From positions 1 through 6,342 of the forward strand of contig DXUR01000158.1 in assembly GCA_019417795.1 (NCBI GenBank): 6,342 nt of DNA. Reading direction: 5' to 3'. How positions within the stretch are numbered: position 1 is the first letter of the stretch; each line of letters begins with the position of its first letter. Both the position numbers and the translations under genes were made by a program. Below are positions 1-6,342 of this stretch, in pieces. Source of the DNA: Clostridiales bacterium (lineage in GTDB: Bacteria; Bacillota_A; Clostridia; Oscillospirales; Oscillospiraceae). The notes under the pieces are model-generated. The model did no database searches and was not told where the DNA came from. It worked only from the letters and a program-made list of their open reading frames with translations.

Positions 1-18
1 TCTTTGGATTCTTCCCGG

Positions 19-45
19 CAGGGCACTGGAAAATGGGGTGCCCTG
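19..45. repeat. 8-bp perfect inverted repeat upstream of the operon promoter
   Basis: CAGGGCAC (19-26) and GTGCCCTG (38-45) are perfect reverse complements separated by an 11-nt loop. No T-run follows (the next bases are ATGAAAACGG), so it is not a canonical intrinsic terminator. It ends 23 nt before the predicted -35 box. It could be an operator for a regulator of the cassette, the remains of a terminator of an upstream gene, or chance within the end of an upstream reading frame. The symmetry is certain; the function is unknown. Confidence 0.4.
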
Positions 46-68
46 ATGAAAACGGTGGATGGTACACA

Positions 69-97
69 TTCACAAACCCCGAAAGGTGTGTTATTAT
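69..97 (+). promoter_or_regulatory. Sigma-A-type promoter for the cassette (extended -10)
   Basis: TTCACA (69-74, five of six matches to TTGACA) is followed by a 17-nt spacer and TATTAT (92-97, five of six matches to TATAAT). The bases TGt immediately before the -10 form an extended -10 element. Transcription would begin near 103-105, giving a leader of about 26 nt before the ATG at 131. This placement argues against starting the first gene at the in-frame ATG at 59, which would lie upstream of the transcript. No second convincing promoter is seen before the downstream genes, so the three genes are probably co-transcribed. Prediction is by consensus only. Confidence 0.65.
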
Positions 98-115
98 AGT
101 ACCATCAACAAATGG

Positions 116-133
116 AAGGGAGGGCGGCGGATG
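116..133 (+). promoter_or_regulatory. Ribosome binding site that decides the start of the first gene
   Basis: The purine run AAGGGAGGG (116-124) lies 6 nt before the ATG at 131. The alternative in-frame ATG at 59 has no comparable Shine-Dalgarno and precedes the predicted promoter. The protein sequence also becomes family-like only from the methionine at 131. Confidence 0.75.
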
Positions 134-1129
134 TTCAGCATTGCAGGGATTGACCTGTTGGAGCAGGAACTTTTGGACCATGAACGCACCCTCCTTGAGA
201 TTTTGCTTCAGGACAAAACCACCAAGAAAAACATCATCTGGGCAACCGATGATTACGCTGAACTGGGCAAACAGTACAGCTTCAAAAAAGAAATCCTGCC
301 GGAACTGGTTACAGGCGAACAGGACAGCCTGATTCAGCCCAGAGTGGAAAAAGCACTGGAGCACCAGACCAACCGCACCCGTGACAAAGCAGAGGTGTTT
401 ACCCCCAGTTGGATCTGCAACGCACAGAACAATCTGGTAGATGAGCAGTGGTTTGGCAGGAAGGATGTTTTCAACATCCAGAAGGAGATGTCGTGGAAAG
501 CAACGGCTGACAAAATCGCCTTCCCGGACGACCGTCAGCACACATGGCAGAAATATGTGGATGCACAACGGCTGGAAATCTCCTGCGGCGAGGCTCCCTA
601 TCTGGTAAGCCGCTACGATACCGTAACGGGCGAAACCATTCCTATTTCCCAGCGAATTGGCCTGCTGGACCGCAAGCTGCGTGTTGTGAGTGAAAACACG
701 GATACCGAAGAAGAATGGTTCACATGGACAAAGCGGGCGTTCCAGAGCGTGTACGGCTTTGAGTATCAGGGCGACAGCTTGCTGCTGGCACGGGAAAACC
801 TGTTTGTGACCTTCGTGGAGGTTTACCGGGAATGCTTTGGCAAACTTCCCCACCTGCGACAGATGAAGGTGATCGCTAACATCATTGCGTGGAACCTCTG
901 GCAGATGGACGGCACAAAGTATGTGGTTCCGGGCAGCTGTAAGGAAAACAAAATTGAAATTATCAGCTGGTTCGGCAGTGAGGAACAAATTGACCTCTGT
1001 CCCGGATGCAAAAGCGGAAATATCCGGGCGCACAACGGGATTTACAGCATCATAAAGGATTGGCGTTCCAATCAGACGATGACTTTTCTTTCAATGGTGA
1101 GAGGAGGAAAAGCAAATGGCGGCGTATGA
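131..1129 (+). CDS. Methyltransferase-like restriction subunit M (lacks visible NPPY motif)
   Basis: This 332-aa protein resembles the family annotated as 'restriction endonuclease subunit M'. Seen in sequence: VFTP (89-92) in a motif X-like setting, LEISCGEAPYL (148-158) where the SAM-binding motif I is expected, an Asp-containing segment GDSLLLARENL (214-224), and an IIAWNLWQMDG segment (251-261). A CPGC pair (290-293) near the C-terminus looks like half a zinc knuckle. No NPPY/DPPY catalytic motif IV is visible, so on its own it may not methylate DNA. The start at 131 is chosen from the RBS and promoter; an upstream ATG at 59 would add 24 unlikely residues. The gene overlaps the next by 14 nt, implying translational coupling and joint action with the helicase-methyltransferase. 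It is probably cytoplasmic, with no signal peptide or membrane segment. Family placement is fairly sure; the biochemical role (pseudo-methyltransferase, SAM-binding half or specificity partner) is inference. Confidence 0.8.
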   Translation: MFSIAGIDLLEQELLDHERTLLEILLQDKTTKKNIIWATDDYAELGKQYSFKKEILPELVTGEQDSLIQPRVEKALEHQTNRTRDKAEVFTPSWICNAQNNLVDEQWFGRKDVFNIQKEMSWKATADKIAFPDDRQHTWQKYVDAQRLEISCGEAPYLVSRYDTVTGETIPISQRIGLLDRKLRVVSENTDTEEEWFTWTKRAFQSVYGFEYQGDSLLLARENLFVTFVEVYRECFGKLPHLRQMKVIANIIAWNLWQMDGTKYVVPGSCKENKIEIISWFGSEEQIDLCPGCKSGNIRAHNGIYSIIKDWRSNQTMTFLSMVRGGKANGGV

Positions 1130-4100
1130 GCCTACAATGTCGTACCGCTTGATTTATATCTTTGCAATTCACGACAAGGATCATGAAGGATATCTGAAAA
1201 TTGGTGACACCACATTTGACAGCACCAAGAGCTACAAACAGCTTCCGCCCAACTGCGAGGAATTGAATCAGGCTGCGCGTGATCGGATTGATGATTACAC
1301 GAAAACCGCTATGGTTGCTTACGACCTGCAATATACCGAACTGGCTCGTAAGGTTGTGACCTTTTCGGATGGAGAAGTGGAAACATCGCTGTTCCGTGAT
1401 AAGCGTGTCCATGAAGTGCTATACCGCTCCGGCTATACATCCAAGAATTTCTGGTTTTCAGACCGTACGAGCGAATGGTTTGAGGTGCCGCTGTCCGTTG
1501 CCATCCGTGCAATTCAGGCGGTCAAGGAAGGCCGCACGGCTCTGACCGCTGCCGAAAAGAGTGAGGGGCAGATCAGCTTTCTGCCGCAGACTGTCCCTGC
1601 TGCGCCCAAAAAGAGAGCCATTACCCTGCGGGATGAGCAGATGGACTGCGTCAACCAGACGCTGCGGGTGTTCCGCAAGGAAAACTCGATGCTCTGGAAC
1701 TGCAAGATGCGTTTCGGCAAAACGGTCACGGCCTATGCGCTCATCAAAAAAGCAGGCTACCAGAAGGTGATTGTGGTCACCCACCGCCCGGTGGTGGAAG
1801 ATGGCTGGCGCAACGATTTTGACCTGATTTTTGGCGAAGGAGACAACCGTGCTTTCCTGAAAAAAGACCGTTTCGATACGGACTCGTCCGTTTACGATGC
1901 GGCAATGGATGCACGCAACGATGCAAACCTGACAGCCTACCAGAATTCCGGCAAGGCGTTTGTTTACTTTGCCTCCATGCAGGACCTGCGCGGCTCTCAG
2001 CGGGCAGACGGCAAGTTTGACAAGAATAACGCCGTTTTCGATATGGACTGGGATCTTGTGATTTACGATGAAGCCCACGAGGGCACCCAGACCCAGCGAG
2101 GGCAGAAGGTGCAGTCTTTGCTGGAAGCGGAAAAGAACGGCAAGGCGCCCAAGGTTCTGCAGCTGTCCGGCACACCGTACAACCTGATGCAGAAGTACGA
2201 GAACAACGTCTACACATGGGACTACGTCATGGAGCAAAAGCGCAAGCGGGAGTGGGACATCCTGCACCCCGGCGACCATAACCCCTATGCGGACCTGCCG
2301 GAACTTCGCATCCTGACCTTCGACCTTGGGAAAAGTCTGCCCACCTCCTACCGCTACGAGACCTTGGAGATGGCGTTCAACTTCACCGAGTTTTTCCGGG
2401 TGTGGACGGGCGACCCGGCACGGGATTTCCGTCCTCTGCCGGCTGGCGCACAGGTGGGTGATTTTGTCCACGAGGCCGATGTGCGCAGTTTTCTGGACCT
2501 GATTTCTTCGGAGAACCCGGAGAGCAATTACCCCTACTCCACGCCGGAGTACCGGGAGATGTTCCGGCATACTCTCTGGATGGTTCCGGGCGTGAAAGAA
2601 GCCAGTGCCCTGAGCAGGCTGCTGAAAGACCACCCTGTGTTTGGAGCCTATAAAGTCGCTAACGTTGCAGGCGACGGCGATGCCGAAATGCCCTATGACA
2701 ACGCCCTGACACTGGTAAAACAGGTCATCAAGGCGAACCGCTATACCATTACCATTTCCTGCGGCAAGCTGACCACAGGCGTGACGGTGCCGGAGTGGAC
2801 GGCTGTGATGATGCTGACCGGGTCGGCAAGCACGGCTGCGTCCGGCTATATGCAGACTATCTTCCGGGTGCAGTCGGCAGGGGTGCTGGACGGCAAACAG
2901 AAGGAACGCTGCTACGTCTTTGATTTTGCCCCGGACCGTGCCCTGAACGTAATTTCTGAGGTCAATCGCATCACCAAGCGGGGCCGGAGCAACGAGGAGC
3001 AGAACCGGGCGGCACTGGGCGAGTTTTTGAACTTCTGCCCGGTGATTGCGGTGGACGGCACCCAGATGACTGCATACAGCGTCTCCAGAATGATGCGGCA
3101 GATCAAGCGTCTGACGGTGGATAGAGCCATCAAGAGCGGCTTTGACGATGAATCGGTCTACAAGCAGGACACCGGCATCGTCATGGACGAGGACGATGTG
3201 CAGCTGTTCCATACCCTGTCGGACAAGCTCAGTGAGCAGAAAGCCGCCAAAAAGGAAACCAAAGTCCACATCAACCATCAGGGGCTGACGGGCGAGGAAT
3301 ACGAAAAGGCAGACAAGATTTCCAACAAGCCCAAGCGGGAGCGCACCAAAGAGGATGATGACCTGCTCAAGAAACTGCAAGAGCAGAAGAAAGAGCGGGA
3401 AAAGGTCATCCGGCTGCTGCGGAATGTGTCCATCCGCCTGCCCCTGCTGATTTACGGTGCCAAGGTGGACCTGACCGAGAGCATCAAGATGGCAGACTTC
3501 ATCACGCTGGTGGATGAGGAATCCTGGCAGGAGTTTATGCCCAAAACCGTGGACAAGCCCCTGTTCCGCAAGCTGCTGAAATACTACGACGAGGATGTGG
3601 TCAGCGGGGCGGGTCTGCGCATCCGCCGCATGGCAAAGGCTGCGGACGAGCTGCCGCCCATCGAGCGTGTGAAGCGCATTGCCGAGATCTTCAGCCACTT
3701 CCGCAACCCCGACAAGGAAACCGTTCTGACCCCGTGGCGGGTGGTGAACCTTCATCTGAGCAACATGGTGGGCGGTTACTGCTTCCTCAACGAGCAGTTC
3801 GATCCGCAGGAGGTTCTGGAGGAGCCTCGTCTGGTGGATCAGGGGCAGGTCACGGAGGACATCTTCCTCAACTCGGAGGCACGGATTCTGGAAATGAACT
3901 CCAAATCCGGCCTGTATCCTCTGTATATGGCATACAGCCTGTACGCCATGAAGCTGCCCGGCCCGGAGGACAAGCTGCCGCTGGAGCAGACACAGGCTCT
4001 CTGGCAGGAGACCGTGGAGCAGCAGATCTTTGTTCTGTGCAAGACCCGGATGGCAGAAAGCATCACCCGGCGGACGCTGGTGGGCTATCAGGATTGGACA

Positions 4101-5204
4101 GTCAACACCACCTACATTCCGCACCTGCTGGAACGGATGGAAAACGACCCGCAGCGTCTGGCAAAGAAGCTGCAGCGAACCGATACATGGGGAAAGGAGG
4201 GACAGCCCATGAAATTTGATGCCATTGTGGGCAATCCGCCGTATCAGGAGGATACAGGCGGCGGCAGCGCAGCCAATGTGGCGGCGAAACAGGCACGCCC
4301 GGTTTATAACCTGTTTGTGGATCAGGCAAAAACCATGCAGCCCCACTATATCTCCATGATCATGCCGGCACGCTGGTATGCTGGCGGCATCGGATTGACT
4401 GATTTCCGCAATGAGATGCTGAACGATCCGCATTTGATCAGGCTGACGGATTTTGTGAACTCCAAGGACTGCTTCAGTACCGTGGATATTGCAGGCGGCA
4501 TTTGCTATTTCCTGTGGGATCGGGACAAGGAGGAGGTCTGCGAGGTTACAAACGTCAGCGGTCTGGAACGCCATACCATGCGGCGCAACCTCAATGAGTT
4601 TGGGGAAATCTTCATTCGGTCGAATGAATCGCTGTCCATTATCCATAAGGTTCTGGGCCGTTCGGAACACTTCCTGACCGATCGGGTGCAGCCCATTGAT
4701 GCCTTTGGCTTCCCCTCTGCGGCTCGTGGCGAAAAAGAACCCTTTGATGGTTGCATTTCCCTGATTCACAGCCAAGGCACCGGCTATATTAAGAGAAGCG
4801 ATGTCAAGAAAAATGCGGAGCTGATCGACAAGTACAAGGCAACGATCTCCATTCTGGTTCCCTGCAATGGTGAGGTTGGCATTGACCCGTCCAAGGGCTA
4901 TAAGGCCATCACAACACCCCGGATTGAGGTTCCGGGTGAGGTGAACACCTTCTCTTATCTGGTTCTGGGCGCATTCGATACTGAAGAAGAAATCAAGAAC
5001 TACAAGCAGTATCTGATGTGTAAGTTTACTCGCTTCATGCTGCGCTTGACCTACTCTTCCATGCACATTGCAAGGGCAAACTTTGTCTTTGTGCCCGATC
5101 AGGATTTTACGGAAGAATGGACGGACGAAAAACTGTACAGGAAGTATGAACTGACGGAAGACGAGATTGCGTTTATTGAGAGTACGATTAGAGTGATGGA
5201 ATAA
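1116..5204 (+). CDS. GIY-YIG-like nuclease/SF2 helicase/Eco57I-like methyltransferase fusion restriction enzyme
   Basis: This 1362-aa single-chain restriction-modification protein starts at an ATG 8 nt after GAGGAGG (1101-1107). Domains in order: residues about 9-135 are T5orf172/GIY-YIG-like (LIYIF 12-16, LKIGDTT 27-33, RVHEVLY 97-103, EWFEV 120-124). About 168-610 is an SF2 motor with Q-like LRDEQ (171), Walker A variant MRFGKT (198-203), DEAH (318-321), SGTPYN (351-356) and a motif V/VI region at 546-588 (TGVTVPEW, QTIFRVQ). About 690-860 is a Lys/Glu-rich coupler. About 865-1170 is a gamma-type N6-adenine methyltransferase: VLTPW motif X (870-874), divergent motif I ILEMNSKSGLYPLY (924-937) and NPPY motif IV (1040-1043). 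About 1170-1362 is the target-recognition and C-terminal region, ending in the typical WTDEKLYRKYELTEDE block (1335-1350). Family knowledge suggests ATP-driven translocation coupled to cleavage of unmodified DNA, with host methylation by the NPPY domain. The layout recalls Type ISP enzymes such as LlaGI, but those carry an Mrr nuclease. Both gene ends are more AT-rich than the middle. Domain calls are strong for the helicase and NPPY regions and moderate for the nuclease. Confidence 0.88.
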   Translation: MAAYEPTMSYRLIYIFAIHDKDHEGYLKIGDTTFDSTKSYKQLPPNCEELNQAARDRIDDYTKTAMVAYDLQYTELARKVVTFSDGEVETSLFRDKRVHEVLYRSGYTSKNFWFSDRTSEWFEVPLSVAIRAIQAVKEGRTALTAAEKSEGQISFLPQTVPAAPKKRAITLRDEQMDCVNQTLRVFRKENSMLWNCKMRFGKTVTAYALIKKAGYQKVIVVTHRPVVEDGWRNDFDLIFGEGDNRAFLKKDRFDTDSSVYDAAMDARNDANLTAYQNSGKAFVYFASMQDLRGSQRADGKFDKNNAVFDMDWDLVIYDEAHEGTQTQRGQKVQSLLEAEKNGKAPKVLQLSGTPYNLMQKYENNVYTWDYVMEQKRKREWDILHPGDHNPYADLPELRILTFDLGKSLPTSYRYETLEMAFNFTEFFRVWTGDPARDFRPLPAGAQVGDFVHEADVRSFLDLISSENPESNYPYSTPEYREMFRHTLWMVPGVKEASALSRLLKDHPVFGAYKVANVAGDGDAEMPYDNALTLVKQVIKANRYTITISCGKLTTGVTVPEWTAVMMLTGSASTAASGYMQTIFRVQSAGVLDGKQKERCYVFDFAPDRALNVISEVNRITKRGRSNEEQNRAALGEFLNFCPVIAVDGTQMTAYSVSRMMRQIKRLTVDRAIKSGFDDESVYKQDTGIVMDEDDVQLFHTLSDKLSEQKAAKKETKVHINHQGLTGEEYEKADKISNKPKRERTKEDDDLLKKLQEQKKEREKVIRLLRNVSIRLPLLIYGAKVDLTESIKMADFITLVDEESWQEFMPKTVDKPLFRKLLKYYDEDVVSGAGLRIRRMAKAADELPPIERVKRIAEIFSHFRNPDKETVLTPWRVVNLHLSNMVGGYCFLNEQFDPQEVLEEPRLVDQGQVTEDIFLNSEARILEMNSKSGLYPLYMAYSLYAMKLPGPEDKLPLEQTQALWQETVEQQIFVLCKTRMAESITRRTLVGYQDWTVNTTYIPHLLERMENDPQRLAKKLQRTDTWGKEGQPMKFDAIVGNPPYQEDTGGGSAANVAAKQARPVYNLFVDQAKTMQPHYISMIMPARWYAGGIGLTDFRNEMLNDPHLIRLTDFVNSKDCFSTVDIAGGICYFLWDRDKEEVCEVTNVSGLERHTMRRNLNEFGEIFIRSNESLSIIHKVLGRSEHFLTDRVQPIDAFGFPSAARGEKEPFDGCISLIHSQGTGYIKRSDVKKNAELIDKYKATISILVPCNGEVGIDPSKGYKAITTPRIEVPGEVNTFSYLVLGAFDTEEEIKNYKQYLMCKFTRFMLRLTYSSMHIARANFVFVPDQDFTEEWTDEKLYRKYELTEDEIAFIESTIRVME
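4193..4211 (+). promoter_or_regulatory. Internal Shine-Dalgarno and ATG before the NPPY methyltransferase segment
   Basis: Inside the large fusion gene, AAAGGAGGG (4193-4201) lies upstream of an in-frame ATG at 4209 with 8 nt between GGAGG and the start codon. This is as good as the RBS of the gene itself. Initiation here would make a 331-aa protein (4209-5204) beginning MKFDAIVGNPPYQ, holding catalytic motif IV and the target-recognition region but lacking nuclease, helicase, motif X and motif I. The signal could be fortuitous, because Lys-Glu-Gly codons (aag gag gga) produce such a run. No -35/-10 was sought to back an internal transcript. Whether it is used is unproven. Confidence 0.45.
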
Positions 5205-5224
5205 TAATTCATTGTGGAGGAATT

Positions 5225-6342
5225 ATGAATATTTCACCTGATGACTTTGAGAAATTTGGGATTGATGATTCCGTTTTGGATGAAAAGGGGGAACAGACAA
5301 CATATAAGATAAAATATGTTACCCGGTATGTAAGGCAGTGGGCATTGATAGAAGTGAATCGAAAAGAAATTCAGCAGATCAATTTCATAGATTGTATGTG
5401 TAATGCAGGAGTTTATAAAGATGGCGATGCCTGTACTGCACTAGAAGTCATAGGGATTTTTAATGAACTTGCAAAGCAATTTCCGTCTAAAAGATTTGTT
5501 GTTTATTTGAATGATATCAACTCAAAAAGAATAGATAACTTTAATAAAATCTATCAAAAACATATCGTTCCTCAAAAAAGCTTGAATTTGCTGGTATATT
5601 TAAAAGATAAAGACGTCAATGATTATTTGGATATGATTATAGCAAGTTCTCAAAACAAACAAGGTCTTTTTGCGTATGGAAAGCGCAACCTAATATATGT
5701 GGACCCTTATAACTTCGGGACAGTTCAAATCTCTAAGTTGCACAATATCTTAGAAAAGAATTACTGTGAATTGCTTTTTAACCTTTTTACAAGTGACTAT
5801 GTGAGAAATATTGCCAAGGATACAGGAAGAATTCAAAAATGTTTGGGTGGATTTAAGCCTGCAACAAAAGATGAATTCATCAATTATGTCGTAAATGAGC
5901 TACGAGTTGGTCATATCCAATATACTTTTGCCTATTCATTCCATACTGTGAAAAATGTTGAACTATATCAAATTCTTTATGCGACACCGAATATTCGGGG
6001 ATTGGAAGTTTTGAAGGATAGTCTATGGGATGTTTTTGATGGCGAAGAATTTCATAGGAATCATGCACCAAAAATTTCAGACGTTGAACAGATTTCCATG
6101 TTTGATGATGAAGACCCAAAAGAGCAGCGTCTTCGAGAATATGCACAAGAAGCAAGGCGGATTATTTGTGAAGAATTCAAAGGCCAGATTGTTGAATATG
6201 CAGTGATTGAGCAAAAAATTCTTGAGGAGACGATGCTCAAAGATTCGCAGATTATAGAGCCCGTATTAAAGCCATTGATTGATGAGGAAAAAATTAGAAA
6301 ATGCAATAATGTGCGGAAAACAAATTTTAAAAAGGATAGCTA
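5225..6342 (+). CDS. tcmP: TcmP-like three-Cys-motif partner protein, methyltransferase-like with C-terminal winged helix (runs to window end)
   Basis: The reading frame from ATG 5225 (GGAGG at 5216-5220) stays open for 372 codons to the window edge. The last two bases are TA, so a stop may fall exactly there; the C-terminus already looks complete. Seen: TYKIKYVTRYVRQW (26-39), typical of the TcmP start; a Rossmann motif I-like FIDCMCNAGVYKDGD (54-68), where the family usually has D-x-F-A-G-x-G; an acidic strand-2 end YLNDINSKRID (94-104); and LIYVDPY (156-162), resembling a DPPY-type motif IV. Residues about 318-370 fit a winged helix (helices around VIEQKILEETM and IIEPVLKPLIDEEK). Known members are linked to Gp37/Gp68 (DUF5131) proteins with a three-Cys motif; no such gene is in this window. 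The 20-nt gap suggests co-transcription with the restriction genes. GC is about 35% (hand-counted rows 23-42%), far below its neighbours, suggesting separate acquisition. The reaction and substrate are unknown. Confidence 0.78.
   Translation, partial: MNISPDDFEKFGIDDSVLDEKGEQTTYKIKYVTRYVRQWALIEVNRKEIQQINFIDCMCNAGVYKDGDACTALEVIGIFNELAKQFPSKRFVVYLNDINSKRIDNFNKIYQKHIVPQKSLNLLVYLKDKDVNDYLDMIIASSQNKQGLFAYGKRNLIYVDPYNFGTVQISKLHNILEKNYCELLFNLFTSDYVRNIAKDTGRIQKCLGGFKPATKDEFINYVVNELRVGHIQYTFAYSFHTVKNVELYQILYATPNIRGLEVLKDSLWDVFDGEEFHRNHAPKISDVEQISMFDDEDPKEQRLREYAQEARRIICEEFKGQIVEYAVIEQKILEETMLKDSQIIEPVLKPLIDEEKIRKCNNVRKTNFKKDS

Noticed and set aside
1..99. Open frame 1 (32 codons to TAG at 97-99) as the tail of an upstream gene
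   Set aside because: It is open and could be a C-terminal tail, but it is short, unrecognised and runs into the promoter. A second frame also stays open from base 2 to TGA at 44-46, so neither can be preferred without upstream sequence.
59..130. 24-residue N-terminal extension of the M subunit from the upstream ATG at 59
   Set aside because: The stretch contains the predicted -35 and -10 boxes, has no Shine-Dalgarno before it, and encodes residues unlike the family. The ATG at 131 has a strong RBS.
1100..1129. Programmed frameshift joining the first and second genes
   Set aside because: The overlap is 14 nt and the frames differ by +1, but there is no A-AAA-AAG type slippery heptamer. The GAGGAGG at 1101-1107 with 8-nt spacing explains independent initiation at 1116.
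3734..4219. 161-codon plus-strand frame inside the fusion gene in another phase
   Set aside because: Its Gly/Ala/Ser-rich low-complexity translation is typical of an out-of-phase reading of a GC-rich gene and has no domain signature.
1458..5066. A 1202-codon open frame on the minus strand, antisense to the fusion gene
   Set aside because: Its translation is rich in His, Leu, Gln and Val with no domain motifs, and it mirrors the GC-ending codon bias of the plus-strand gene, whose helicase and NPPY motifs are unmistakable. It is a codon-bias shadow.
5176..5208. Separate promoter for the TcmP-like gene (TTGAGA with AATAAT)
   Set aside because: The spacing is 21 nt, outside the normal range, and transcription would begin at or inside the Shine-Dalgarno.

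Overview
The window reads as a three-gene, same-strand cassette for a restriction-modification-like defence system. It probably comes from a gut-type member of the Firmicutes (Clostridia, for example the Oscillospiraceae). That placement is inferred from strong GGAGG-type Shine-Dalgarno sequences, mid-50s GC in the large gene, and the resemblance of the proteins to families I recall as common in such genomes. No marker gene confirms it.

Layout. Bases 1-130 are a leader with an 8-bp inverted repeat (19-45), a good sigma-A-type promoter (TTCACA, 17-nt spacer, TATTAT with an extended TGn) and a strong RBS. Gene 1 (131-1129, 332 aa) is a methyltransferase-like 'subunit M' that carries motif X- and motif I-like segments but no visible NPPY catalytic motif. 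Gene 2 (1116-5204, 1362 aa) overlaps gene 1 by 14 nt. It is a single-chain enzyme with an N-terminal T5orf172/GIY-YIG-like nuclease domain, an SF2 DEAH-type motor, a charged coupler, an Eco57I-like adenine methyltransferase region (NPPY) and a C-terminal target-recognition region. Gene 3 (5225 to the window end, at least 372 codons) starts 20 nt after gene 2. It encodes a TcmP-like (three-Cys-motif partner) protein with a Rossmann methyltransferase-like core and a C-terminal winged helix. It is far more AT-rich than the rest.

How they may work together (inference). Gene 2 resembles the single-polypeptide Type ISP plan (nuclease, helicase, coupler, methyltransferase, TRD), but with a GIY-YIG-type nuclease where Mrr would normally sit. 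Gene 1 may complement or regulate its methyltransferase. Inside gene 2, a near-perfect Shine-Dalgarno lies 8 nt before an in-frame ATG (4209), just ahead of the NPPY motif. This could yield a separate 331-aa NPPY+TRD protein. Together with gene 1 it would carry the X, I and IV motif set without the motor and nuclease, which would be a split modification enzyme. The TcmP-like gene is a later or separately acquired passenger by base composition, and its usual three-Cys partner is not in the window.

There is no gene-free stretch over 300 bases, and I saw no RNA gene, insertion sequence, CRISPR array or terminator.
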